The notes below the pieces were generated by a model. That model made no database searches. It was not told the origin of the DNA and saw only the letters and a program-made list of their open reading frames with translations. A stretch of 64,000 nt of DNA, taken from the NCBI RefSeq assembly GCF_008000895.1, contig NZ_CP042823.1, positions 1,054,001 to 1,118,000 on the forward strand, written 5' to 3'. Every line of letters begins with the position of its first letter. The stretch's first letter is position 1. Source of the stretch: Methylobacterium sp. WL1 (GTDB taxonomy: Bacteria > Pseudomonadota > Alphaproteobacteria > Rhizobiales > Beijerinckiaceae). Made by a program: the position numbers and the translations under genes. Below, piece by piece: positions 25,801 through 35,570 of this stretch.

Positions 25801-26565
25801 ATGAACCACATATATACCCCGCAAAAAGCAACGCCAAAAGTATCATTCTCTCTGTTATCTGCAATGTTTCTGAGCGGATGCATGGCGAATCCTAATACGG
25901 CCCCTCTTTCTGAACACGCAGTCGCCGAGGCGAACCAAGCGCCTTCTATTGCCCGGTCGTCAGGAGCAGCAATCGTCGCCCGAGTTTCGATGGATGGTGA
26001 CTATTGCGGACGAGGAAGGATACAATTGCATCAGAAAGTTAACGGATATATCGTTACAGATTCTGAAGTAGACATTGGACAAACACTTCCTGACGATTTT
26101 TTTACAATCGACAAGGCTAAAAATATATTTGATTTTGATGCATATGTCAAAGTTTTTAGTCCAGAAAATATTAAAAAATCTCTTTCGGTGGATTATATGA
26201 GTTATGGCTCAGACATTCGGACGAGCTTTCGTGCGATAAAGCCGGGCGAATATTATATTACCAGCGTATATTGCCAGATAAGCGATAAGAGAATTGTGTT
26301 CGGCTCCAAGGCTTTCGGATTCATATTCCCCGGACCAACTCGTCCCGTCCTCGGCGACAATTTTATTTCGATCAAGGCCGGGCAGATCGTCGATGCCGGT
26401 GTCGTCAACATCGTGACCGTCGATAAAGGATTCTTTTCCAGACCAACAGCATTCCTGTCTGGCCTGGAAACACCGCAATCATTTCGAAATATATTGAAAA
26501 ATACCTTGTCAGGCCTGGAGTCAAAGCTCACGTATGCCAGATTTTCTGCAACGCCTGCCCGATAA
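25801..26565 (+). CDS. Unknown predicted lipoprotein in an AT-rich island
   Basis: 254 residues. The N-terminus MNHIYTPQKATPKVSFSLLS-AMFLSGC is a lipoprotein signal with lipobox LSGC (C27). The mature domain is beta-rich, with DYCGRGRIQLHQ, SFRAIKPGEYYITSVYCQIS and FISIKAGQIVDAGVVNIVTV; the repeated GEY and KAGQ strands suggest an immunoglobulin-like or carboxypeptidase-regulatory-like fold, but this is conjecture. No ribosome site is evident. Codon use is strikingly unlike its neighbours, with many A/T third positions (AAA, AAT, ATT, TTT), a sign of recent transfer. It stands alone between the sulfate transporter and cysteine synthase genes. Function unknown. Confidence 0.7.
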   Translation: MNHIYTPQKATPKVSFSLLSAMFLSGCMANPNTAPLSEHAVAEANQAPSIARSSGAAIVARVSMDGDYCGRGRIQLHQKVNGYIVTDSEVDIGQTLPDDFFTIDKAKNIFDFDAYVKVFSPENIKKSLSVDYMSYGSDIRTSFRAIKPGEYYITSVYCQISDKRIVFGSKAFGFIFPGPTRPVLGDNFISIKAGQIVDAGVVNIVTVDKGFFSRPTAFLSGLETPQSFRNILKNTLSGLESKLTYARFSATPAR

Positions 26566-26654
26566 ATTTCAAAATCGACCGAGTAGAATCAAATTCATAA
26601 TCATCTAACAAGATCGTCTTGCGCATACGCAGCTACGTATCCCATCCTCTACCC

Positions 26655-27704
26655 ATGACGACCCTGAATCGCACAGCCCATCCCGACATCCTCTCCGCGG
26701 TCGGCCAGACGCCGCTGATCCGCCTGCGCCGGGCGTCCGAGGAGACCGGCTGCGAGATTTTTGGCAAGGCCGAGTTCCTCAATCCCGGCCTGTCGGTGAA
26801 GGACCGGGCGGCGCTGTCCATCGTGCAGGATGCCGAGGCGAAGGGCCTGATCCGGCCGGGCGGCATCATCGTGGAGGGCACGGCCGGCAATACCGGCATC
26901 GGCCTCGCCCTGGTGGCCTCCGTGCGCGGCTACCGGACGCTGATCGTCATCCCGGTCACCCAGTCCGAGGAGAAGAAGCAGACCCTGCGGCTCGCCGGCG
27001 CCCGCCTGGTCGAGGTGCCGGCGGTGCCGTTTTCCAACCCGAACAACTACGTTCACGTCGCCCGGCGGCTGGCGGAGCAACTCGCCGCCACGGAGCCGAA
27101 CGGGGCGTTCTTCGCCGACCAGTTCGACAACGTCGCCAACCGGCAGGCCCACGTGGACGGGACCGGGCCCGAGATCTGGGAGCAGACCGGCGACCGGGTC
27201 GACGGCTTCGTCTGCGCGGCCGGGACCGGCGGGACGCTGGCCGGCACCGCGGCGGCCCTGCGGGCCCGGAACCCGGGCGTGCGCATCGCGCTCTCCGACC
27301 CGGAGGGATCGGCCCTCTACGCCCACTACACCACCGGCACCCTGAAGGCGGAGGGCTCGTCGATCACCGAGGGGATCGGCCAGGGCCGCATCACCCGCAA
27401 CCTCGAGGGCTTCACCCCGGACCACGCCTTCCGGATCCCGGACCGCGAGGCGCTGGACATCGTCTTCGGCCTGATGCGGGAGGAGGGGCTGTCGCTCGGC
27501 GGCTCGTCCGGCATCAACGTCGCCGGGGCGATCCGGCTGGCCCGGGAGCTCGGTCCCGGCCACACGGTGGCGACGATCCTGTGCGACGGGGCGGCGCGCT
27601 ACGCCTCGAAATTGTTCAATCCGGCCTTCCTGACCGAGCGCGGTCTGCCGGTCCCGGACTGGCTCGCGGCACCGCAGGATGTGTTGCCGGATTGGCACGC
27701 CTGA
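26655..27704 (+). CDS. Cysteine synthase (PLP-dependent beta-replacement family)
   Basis: 349 residues from ATG 26655. NPGLSVKDRAALSIV carries the PLP-binding lysine (in SVKDR). TAGNTGIGLALVAS is the substrate-binding loop (TSGNTG in classical CysK, here with Ala), GTGGTLAGTAAAL binds the phosphate, and LGGSSGINVAGAI contacts the pyridine ring. The enzyme should make L-cysteine from O-acetylserine and sulfide; the insertion and longer length place it in the cysteine synthase A-like group beside CysK proper. With the sulfate transporter 1.3 kb upstream on the same strand it forms a sulfur-assimilation neighbourhood, though the AT-rich island separates them. Cystathionine beta-synthase-like activity is possible. 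Confidence 0.85.
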   Translation: MTTLNRTAHPDILSAVGQTPLIRLRRASEETGCEIFGKAEFLNPGLSVKDRAALSIVQDAEAKGLIRPGGIIVEGTAGNTGIGLALVASVRGYRTLIVIPVTQSEEKKQTLRLAGARLVEVPAVPFSNPNNYVHVARRLAEQLAATEPNGAFFADQFDNVANRQAHVDGTGPEIWEQTGDRVDGFVCAAGTGGTLAGTAAALRARNPGVRIALSDPEGSALYAHYTTGTLKAEGSSITEGIGQGRITRNLEGFTPDHAFRIPDREALDIVFGLMREEGLSLGGSSGINVAGAIRLARELGPGHTVATILCDGAARYASKLFNPAFLTERGLPVPDWLAAPQDVLPDWHA

Positions 27705-27827
27705 GATCTACCGCGTCATCCGGCGAATATCCCCGCAAAAGTGCGGCCCGGCGTTGAACGGAACGGATTGTCGCAGCGTTTCAACGGTCACGCTCGCAAC
27801 AACAGCGACCGTCCGGAGAGCCTGTTT

Positions 27828-27983
27828 ATGTCCCTCGTTACCATTCTCCTCATCATCCTGATCATCCTGGCCTTCGGCGGCGGCGGCTTCCTGGGCGGCG
27901 GCGCCTATCGCGGCCCAGGCTTCGGCCTCGGCGGCATCCTGCTCATCGTGCTGATCGTGCTGCTGGTGACCGGCCGCCTGTAA
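27828..27983 (+). CDS. DUF3309-family small membrane protein
   Basis: 51 residues: MSLVTILLIILIILAFGGGG, a glycine/arginine turn (GGAYRGPGFGLG), then GGILLIVLIVLLVTGRL. Two hydrophobic helices joined by a glycine-rich turn with a terminal GRL is the DUF3309 pattern, found as tiny inner-membrane proteins in many alphaproteobacteria and of unknown role. GGAGAG lies about ten bases upstream. A large hairpin follows directly. Confidence 0.8.
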   Translation: MSLVTILLIILIILAFGGGGFLGGGAYRGPGFGLGGILLIVLIVLLVTGRL

Positions 27984-27991
27984 GCGCCCCT

Positions 27992-28038
27992 CGGACGCAG
28001 CCCTGCCGAAGCGTCTCCGGTTCGGCGGGCGCGTCCGA
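27992..28038 (+). terminator. Two-tier hairpin downstream of the DUF3309 gene
   Basis: Outer arms TCGGACGC / GCGTCCGA (27992-27999 and 28031-28038) enclose inner arms GCCGAA / TTCGGC. A second near-perfect palindrome, CGGGGAACGTTCCCCG at 28062-28077, follows 24 bases later. Together they separate this gene from the convergent protease-like pseudogene. Confidence 0.6.
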
Positions 28039-28093
28039 AGCAGCGTGCCCGCTTCATGGATCGGGGAACGTTCCCCGGTCCGCGAGGCGGGCC

Positions 28094-29535
28094 CTATCGA
28101 CAGCTGATCCCGACGATGGCCGGGGCCACCGCGCCGGGCCCGGAATTCGGGGCCGGCTTCGCCTCGGCGACACGTTGGCCGGCCAGGAACGCCGCGATCG
28201 CTTGGGCCGGCACCAGGGCCAGGCGCGCGGGCGGCACGATGCCGGCGACACGCCGCACCGCCGCTGGATAGCGGGCGACGAGCCCGACGAGCCGCCCCGA
28301 CCGGTCGAGCACAGGCGCTCCCGCGGAGCCCGGCTGGAGCGGCGCGATCACGCCGCCGGCTACGGCCGTGGCTGGCGCGGCCAGAACCCCGTCCGAGCCC
28401 GGGGCCAACGCGATCAGAACCTCTTCGGCGGCGAGCGTATCGGTCCGGACCGGCACCCGGATCGGGGCCGGGATGCCCGCCGCCTCGAGCAGGGCGAGCC
28501 CGGCCGGGCCGGTCGCGATCACCCGGGCAGGTACCGCCCCGACGCGCGGCGCGGGGCACCCCTCCAGCACCGAAGCGGCGGTGAGGACGCGCCCCGGCGC
28601 GATCACAAGTCCGTCCCGGCCTCCGCGCCGGCGGCGCTCGCGGGCGGCACCGCCGCGGCGGATGCCGGCGGCAGGTCCGCGGCGACCTTCGCGGGCTCGG
28701 GGCGGCAGCCGTCGGGAACGGCTCGAAGGCGTTGGCCACTGCGATCACCAGACGGCCGACCTCCGCGGCGAGCGCCCGGTCGTACCCGATCAGGAAGCCG
28801 CGCACGCCCTGCGGCCCGGCATCGTACCGAACGTAGGACAGGCCGGTTCCGGTCTCGGCGGTGACCACCAGGGAGTCCGGCCGGCGCAGCTTGTAGGTGA
28901 CCTTGCGGGCGGGCAGCGGCGCGGTCAGCTGGTCGAACAGGCCGTCCAGGGTCTCGCCCCCGGGCGGGATGGCACGGGATTCCAGGGTCACGCGCCCGTC
29001 CGCGCTCTGCCAGCGGGTGCCGGCCTGCAGGGCCGTGCGCTTCGAGAACAGGCGCTCGGGCACGCCCATCATCGCACCGCTCGCCGGATCGACGGCGACC
29101 CGGAAGCGCGCCGCCGCCTTGGCCGCCGCGCCCGCCGCCAGCAGCGCCGCCCGGCCGCGCGGCTCTAGGGGATCGGCCCCGCCGGCCCGGGCGCGGTAGG
29201 CCGTCAGCGCGTCGAAGGTCCGGCGCCCGAACGCGCCCGAGACCACGGCGTTGAAATCACCGGTCCAGACCAGCGCGTCCTGGACCGCCTTGCGCTCCGC
29301 CTCGGGCAGCGCCTCGAACGCGACCCTGGTCGCCTCGAAGGCGGGATCGGGCAGGCGGGCAGGGGGCAGCCTTCCCGGAACGGGCTGGGCCCAGCCGGGT
29401 CGGCACCGGGCGATCCTGGGCGAACGCCGGCGCCGTCAGGCCCGCGAGCAGCAGGGCCGCCAGCAGAGGCCTCGTCCACCGGCCCCACGGGGGCGTCTCC
29501 GGACCCGGATCGTATCCTACCCCGCGCGAAGCCAT
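28094..29535 (-). pseudogene. Frameshifted secreted trypsin-like protein with degenerate active site
   Basis: Three reading frames must be joined. Segment 1 (29535 to about 29400): signal peptide RPLLAALLLAGLTAPAFAQ. Segment 2 (about 29400 to 28650): LPDPAFEATRVAFEALPEAE, AFGRRTFDALTAYRAR (peptidoglycan-binding-like) and LVIAVANAFEPFP. Segment 3 (28606 to 28094): IAPGRVLTAASVLEGC and QPGSAGAPVLDRSGRLVGLV, the last parts of a chymotrypsin/HtrA-type domain. The two frame changes lie near 29395 and near 28630. In addition the catalytic histidine (TAAHC in active enzymes) is replaced by TAASV, and the nucleophilic serine motif GxSGGP reads GSAGAP, so even a repaired protein would be a non-catalytic homolog. 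Confidence 0.7.
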
Positions 29536-29776
29536 CGCCGCCCTCGACACAAACCGCGGTAACCTTGCACCGCGGCAACCTTGGCAGAGCCTCCGCGCGC
29601 GCGCCAGACCGGGCGCGTGCGCGGAATCTGTTCGAACCGCCCCGCAGGCCCGTGCACGCGGCCGCGCGATGCGCTAGAGGGCAGGGGTCCGGCCTCGCGG
29701 GCCGGCCCGGATTCCGAATCGTCTCGGACCTCCTGCCGGCCGCGCGCCGCCGCCATGGTCCGACGCGGAGCCCGGC

Positions 29777-29953
29777 ATGAGCGAGACGAGCAACACCTTC
29801 AAGAAGGCGCCCAAGCGCAAGCCCACCAAGGGCAAGAGCGTCAGCGTCTCCCCGGAGATGCGGCAGGCCTATGCCAACCTGATCCAGGAACGGGCCGAGA
29901 AGCAGGAAACCTACGGGCGGCACCTGCCGCAGGAAGAGACGCGCAAGCGGTAG
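29777..29953 (+). CDS. Small basic hypothetical protein (58 residues)
   Basis: MSETSNTFKKAPKRKPTKGK opens a lysine-rich tail, followed by a helical part SVSPEMRQAYANLIQERAEK and a charged end. CGGAG is placed seven bases before the ATG. The basic N-terminus suggests nucleic-acid or ribosome contact, but there is no family I can name. It is convergent with the PhnA-domain gene. Confidence 0.6.
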   Translation: MSETSNTFKKAPKRKPTKGKSVSVSPEMRQAYANLIQERAEKQETYGRHLPQEETRKR

Positions 29954-29985
29954 AATTTCTCCGCCGCCGTCTCCTCCGGATGGGC

Positions 29986-30290
29986 TCAGCGCTTGCGCAC
30001 GAACTCGGTGCGCAGGACGAGCCCCTTGATCGTGTCGTGGCGGCAATCGATCTCTTCGGGATCGTCCGTGAGCCGGATCGACCGGATGACCGTGCCCTGC
30101 TTCAGGGTCTGGTTCGCGCCCTTGACCTTGAGGTCCTTGATCAGCGTGACCGCGTCGCCGTCGGCCAGGACGTTGCCGGCCGCGTCGCGGGCCTCGGCCT
30201 GGCCGGCGCCGCGGCGGCCTGGCCAGGCGGGAGCCACTCGCCCGTGGCCTCGTCGTACACGTAGGATTCGTCGTCGCCGGCCAATGCCAT
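29986..30290 (-). pseudogene. PhnA-domain protein, frameshifted
   Basis: The N-terminus starts at ATG 30290 (MALAGDDESYVYDEATGEWL), while the PhnA domain proper (RDAAGNVLADGDAVTLIKDL, KVKGANQTLKQGTVIRSIRL and EIDCRHDTIKGLVLRTEFVR) is in another frame. The change falls in the G/C-rich run near 30215-30230. Joined, the protein would be about 100 residues, the length of the family. PhnA proteins were named from the phosphonate locus but have no proven phosphonate role. Removing one base restores the frame, so a sequencing indel is as likely as true decay. Confidence 0.75.
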
Positions 30291-30496
30291 AACCCCCGAT
30301 GCCGGGTCCGGGCGCTGCGCCCGTCACCCTGCGCGTCCGCGCCCCTCACGCCGAATCGGTCATCGCCCCGGCGGGGGCTGGAACAAGCGCGGCCGTTCTC
30401 GCGCCGGGCCGAGCCCGGGGCAAGAGGGGAAGGCGGCGAGCAGTGGCCGGGGCCGGCGATCCGGCCTCCGCATGCGGGCGGAGGCCGGGGGGGGCG

Positions 30497-31783
<1,287 letters not shown>

Positions 31784-31834
31784 CTCGCTCTCCTCTCATC
31801 CCGCGCTGTTCTCACGGCCGCGGTTCTCTCCCGC

Positions 31835-31863
31835 GCTATAGCGGCGATGTCGGAGGCGTCCAA
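31835..31863 (-). promoter_or_regulatory. Putative sigma-70-type promoter of ccrA
   Basis: On the minus strand TTGGAC (-35) and TATAGC (-10) are separated by exactly 17 bases, with the start of ccrA about 52 bases further on. GAGGAGAGCGAG immediately before the ATG is the ribosome site. The remaining part of the 31784-32173 interval shows no other gene. Confidence 0.6.
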
Positions 31864-32173
31864 GTGGGCCGAAAGTCGAAATTGGAGGGTTTCGAACGTG
31901 AAAAAGCGCCCTGCCCAAGGCCGGCGCCGACGTATTCAAATTCGGCTTGCGAACCGACCAAGTATTATTCGGCGGGGGGCCACCGCCGACCGGACCCGAG
32001 ACCTTCCGGGACGGGGCGCCGGACCGTCCGGTAGACTTTATACCACCGATGAGCCCGGACACGGCGCTGCGGCCACAGGGCATCCGCTCGACCGGCACCG
32101 CGTCGGGTGCGTCGGGAGTGGCTTTGGACTATCGCGAGCGGATCGAGACTCCGCTCCGGGGATGTGCCGCGCC

Positions 32174-33280
32174 ATGCTCAACGTCAGCGCCATCCTCGGC
32201 CGCCCGGCCGAGACGGGTCTGCTCCGGATCGCGCTCGCCTGCGGGCTCGCGGCGCTGCCGGTGACAGTCTCGGCAAAGGATCAGTCCAAGCCGTGGAAGG
32301 TCAGCGGCAAGCTCCTCGGCGAGCCCGACCCAAAACATCCCGCCGAGGCGGAGCGGAGCGAGAAGGCCCGGGATGTGAGCGGCATCGCCTGCGCCACCGA
32401 TACCGGCTTCCCGCGGATCTGCCTCGTGGCCGACGACGAGTCGCAGGGCGCCCAGGTGGCGATCCTGCGGGACGGCAGCCTCGTGGCCGGACGCTTCATC
32501 CGGCTGATCGACGCCACCCGAAACGGCAAGCCGCTGGAACTCGACGCCGAGGGCGTGGCCTATGCGGACGGCGCCTTCTACGTCATCGGCTCGCATGGCC
32601 GCCCCCGGCGCGAGCACGGCCAGGACGCCGAGGGCGACGCGCGGGCCGAGGCGACCCGGCACCTGTTCCGCATCCGCCTCGATCCCAACGCCGTGGACCC
32701 GGAGACCGGCCAGCTTCGCGCCGAGCCCGAGATCGCCGGCACGGCGGCGCTGGCGCGGATCATCGCCGACATCCCGGCGCTGGCCCCCTTCCACGACAGG
32801 GCCCTGGAGGAGGGCGGCGTCACCATCGAGGGCGTGGCGGTGCGGGCGGCCGGCTCCATGCCGGCCTGCGCGGCCCCGATGCTGGCGGATGGCGGCGCTG
32901 CGGTCGTGTCGGTGCCCCTCGCCGGCCTGTTCGACGGCAAGCCGGCCGCCGGGACCCTCGCCACGGTGGCGCTGGGCCCGGACAGCCGCGGGCAGAAGCG
33001 GGGCGTGCGCGACCTCGTGGCCGTGCCGGACGGCTTCCTGATCCTGGCGGGGCCGATGCACGACCCGGAGGGCGGGGCGGTCGCGGCCGGCGACTACACG
33101 GTGTTCGCGTGGGACGGCACGGGCGCGCCGCGCAAGCGCCTCGACCTGCCCGGCTACCCGGACCGGGAGAAGCCGGAGGCGCTGCTGCCCCTCGACGAGC
33201 GTTCGGACGGGCAGCGGGTGCTGGTGTTCTTCGACGGCCCGAAGGAGGGCGCCCCGCGCGCGCTCATGCTGCCGCGCTGA
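32174..33280 (+). CDS. DUF3616 domain-containing exported protein
   Basis: 368 residues from ATG 32174 (ATG 32162 is an alternative four codons earlier). Signal peptide LLRIALACGLAALPVTVSA. The mature protein is a beta-propeller-like DUF3616 domain: ARDVSGIACATDTGFPRICL, GRFIRLIDATRNGKPLELDA, EGVAYADGAFYVIGSHGRPR and GVTIEGVAVRA with VRDLVAVPDGFLILAGP. The repeated GIA/GVA and GRP-type strands resemble esterase-like propellers. The gene lies between ccrA and meaA, as an uncharacterised gene does between the same two genes in Methylobacterium. Periplasmic; biochemical role unknown. Confidence 0.8.
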   Translation: MLNVSAILGRPAETGLLRIALACGLAALPVTVSAKDQSKPWKVSGKLLGEPDPKHPAEAERSEKARDVSGIACATDTGFPRICLVADDESQGAQVAILRDGSLVAGRFIRLIDATRNGKPLELDAEGVAYADGAFYVIGSHGRPRREHGQDAEGDARAEATRHLFRIRLDPNAVDPETGQLRAEPEIAGTAALARIIADIPALAPFHDRALEEGGVTIEGVAVRAAGSMPACAAPMLADGGAAVVSVPLAGLFDGKPAAGTLATVALGPDSRGQKRGVRDLVAVPDGFLILAGPMHDPEGGAVAAGDYTVFAWDGTGAPRKRLDLPGYPDREKPEALLPLDERSDGQRVLVFFDGPKEGAPRALMLPR

Positions 33281-33457
33281 TCGGCCGGGCCCTTCAAATC
33301 CGGCTGCCGGCCCGCACAAGTTTTTTAAAGTCTTTCCGAGCCCTCCCGGGCCGTCTTGCCCGTCTGTCACGGATGACGCGCTCGGCTGCCTTCGCTACGG
33401 TGCGGCCAAGACTGCGCCCCGCGCGCGGATAGTGAACAAGACCACAGGGAGGCCACG

Positions 33458-35500
33458 ATGGGCGCGAGCGTCGCGGAGACCAAGGGCGACACGTCGAGCC
33501 GCGACAAGCCCTGGATCATCCGCACCTATGCCGGGCACTCGACCGCGGCGGAGTCGAACAAGCTCTACCGGGGCAACCTCGCCAAGGGCCAGACCGGCCT
33601 GTCGGTGGCCTTCGACCTGCCGACCCAGACCGGCTACGACCCGGACCACGAGCTATCGCGCGGCGAGGTCGGCAAGGTCGGCGTCTCGATCGCGCATCTC
33701 GGCGACATGCGGGCCCTGTTCCAGGACATCCCGCTCGCCCAGATGAACACTTCGATGACCATCAACGCCACGGCTCCGTGGCTGTTGGCGCTCTACCTGG
33801 CGGTGGCCGAGGAGCAGGGCGCCCCGCTGGACGCGCTCCAGGGCACGACCCAGAACGACATCATCAAGGAGTACCTGTCGCGCGGGACCTACGTGTTCCC
33901 ACCCGCGCCCTCGCTCCGGCTCACCAAGGACGTGATCCTGTTCACGACCAAGAACGTGCCGAAGTGGAACCCGATGAACGTCTGCTCCTACCACCTGCAG
34001 GAGGCGGGGGCGACGCCGGTCCAGGAGCTGTCCTACGCGCTGGCCATCGCGATCGCGGTGCTCGACACGGTGCGAGACGACCCGGAATTCGACGAAAAGA
34101 GCTTCTCCGACGTGTTCGGCCGGATCTCGTTCTTCGTGAATGCCGGGCTGCGGTTCGTCACCGAGATCTGCAAGATGCGGGCGTTCGCCGAGCTCTGGGA
34201 CGAGATCGCCCAGGAGCGCTACGGCATCGACGACCCGAAGAAGCGCATTTTTCGCTACGGGGTCCAGGTCAACAGCCTCGGGCTGACGGAACAGCAGCCG
34301 GAAAACAACGTCCACCGCATCCTGATCGAGATGCTGGCCGTGACGCTCTCGAAGCGCGCCCGCGCCCGGGCCGTGCAGCTGCCGGCCTGGAACGAGGCGC
34401 TCGGCCTGCCACGGCCCTGGGACCAGCAATGGTCCATGCGCATGCAGCAGATCCTGGCCTTCGAGACCGACCTGCTCGAATACGAAGACATCTTCGACGG
34501 CAGCCACGTGATCGAGGCCAAGGTCGAGGCGCTGAAGGTGCAGACCCGGGCCGAGCTGGAGCGGATCGGCGGCATCGGCGGCGCGGTCGCCGCGGTGGAG
34601 ACCGGCGCCCTGAAGCGCGCCCTGGTCGAGTCGAACGCCAAGCGGATCTCGGCGATCGAGGCCGGCGAGCAGATCGTCGTCGGCGTGAACAAGTGGCAGC
34701 AGGGCGAGCCCTCGCCGCTCACCGCCGGGGAGGGCGCGATCTTCTCCGTGTCCGAGACGGTGGAGATGGAGGCGCAGGGGCGCATCCGCGACTGGCGGGG
34801 CAAGCGCGACGCCCAGGCGGTCGGCCGGGCGCTCGACGCCCTGGAGCAGGCCGCGCGCTCCGGCGCCAACATCATGCCGGTCTCGATCGAGGCCGCGAAG
34901 GCGGGGGTCACCACGGGCGAGTGGGGCGAGCGCCTGCGCCAGGTGTTCGGCGAGTACCGGGCGCCCACCGGGGTCAGCCCCGAGACCGTCTCCTCCGGGG
35001 CGGCCGACGAGGCCAAGCTCCTGATCGCCGATCTCGGGGAGCGCCTGGGCGAGACCCCGCGGCTGGTGGTCGGCAAGCCCGGCCTCGACGGCCACTCGAA
35101 CGGCGCCGAGCAGATCGCGCTGCGCGCCCGGGACGTCGGCTTCGACGTCACCTACGACGGCATCCGGCAGACCCCGGCCGAGATCGTCGCGAAGGCCAAG
35201 GAGACCGGCGCCCACGTGGTCGGGCTGTCGATCCTGTCGGGCAGCCACGTGCCGCTGGTGCGCGAGGTCCGCGCCCAGATGCGCGAGGCGGGGCTGGACC
35301 ACATCCCGGTGGTGGTCGGCGGCATCATCTCGCCCGAGGACGAGCTGGTCCTGAAGAACATGGGCGTGCGCGCGGTCTACACGCCCAAGGACTACGCCAT
35401 CGACGCGATCATGATCGGCTTGGCCAAGGTGGTGAACAAGAGCCTGGACCGTGCGTCGGGCCCGGCGGAACCGCCGCGGGAGGGCGCGCAGGTTTATTGA
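33458..35500 (+). CDS. meaA: Ethylmalonyl-CoA mutase (MeaA), coenzyme B12-dependent
   Basis: 680 residues after a strong ribosome site (AGGGAGG). The N-terminal TIM barrel has RTYAGHSTAAESNKLYRGNL, SVAFDLPTQTGYDPDHELSR and QGTTQNDIIKEYLSRGTYVF, as in acyl-CoA mutases; the C-terminal domain binds cobalamin through DGHSNG (residues 544-549, with H546 as lower ligand) and GLSILSGSHVPLV. Overall form and length match MeaA/Ecm rather than methylmalonyl-CoA mutase. It turns (2R)-ethylmalonyl-CoA into methylsuccinyl-CoA in the ethylmalonyl-CoA pathway, following Ccr and epimerisation. Neighbour of ccrA. Not cotranscribed with the downstream glycan genes with certainty; the gap is 70 bases. Confidence 0.96.
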   Translation: MGASVAETKGDTSSRDKPWIIRTYAGHSTAAESNKLYRGNLAKGQTGLSVAFDLPTQTGYDPDHELSRGEVGKVGVSIAHLGDMRALFQDIPLAQMNTSMTINATAPWLLALYLAVAEEQGAPLDALQGTTQNDIIKEYLSRGTYVFPPAPSLRLTKDVILFTTKNVPKWNPMNVCSYHLQEAGATPVQELSYALAIAIAVLDTVRDDPEFDEKSFSDVFGRISFFVNAGLRFVTEICKMRAFAELWDEIAQERYGIDDPKKRIFRYGVQVNSLGLTEQQPENNVHRILIEMLAVTLSKRARARAVQLPAWNEALGLPRPWDQQWSMRMQQILAFETDLLEYEDIFDGSHVIEAKVEALKVQTRAELERIGGIGGAVAAVETGALKRALVESNAKRISAIEAGEQIVVGVNKWQQGEPSPLTAGEGAIFSVSETVEMEAQGRIRDWRGKRDAQAVGRALDALEQAARSGANIMPVSIEAAKAGVTTGEWGERLRQVFGEYRAPTGVSPETVSSGAADEAKLLIADLGERLGETPRLVVGKPGLDGHSNGAEQIALRARDVGFDVTYDGIRQTPAEIVAKAKETGAHVVGLSILSGSHVPLVREVRAQMREAGLDHIPVVVGGIISPEDELVLKNMGVRAVYTPKDYAIDAIMIGLAKVVNKSLDRASGPAEPPREGAQVY

Positions 35501-35570
35501 GGCGCATCCCGACCGGGAGGCGGGCTGGCGCGCCTTCCCGGGCACGCCCCGGATCGCGTAGGACGGCGCG

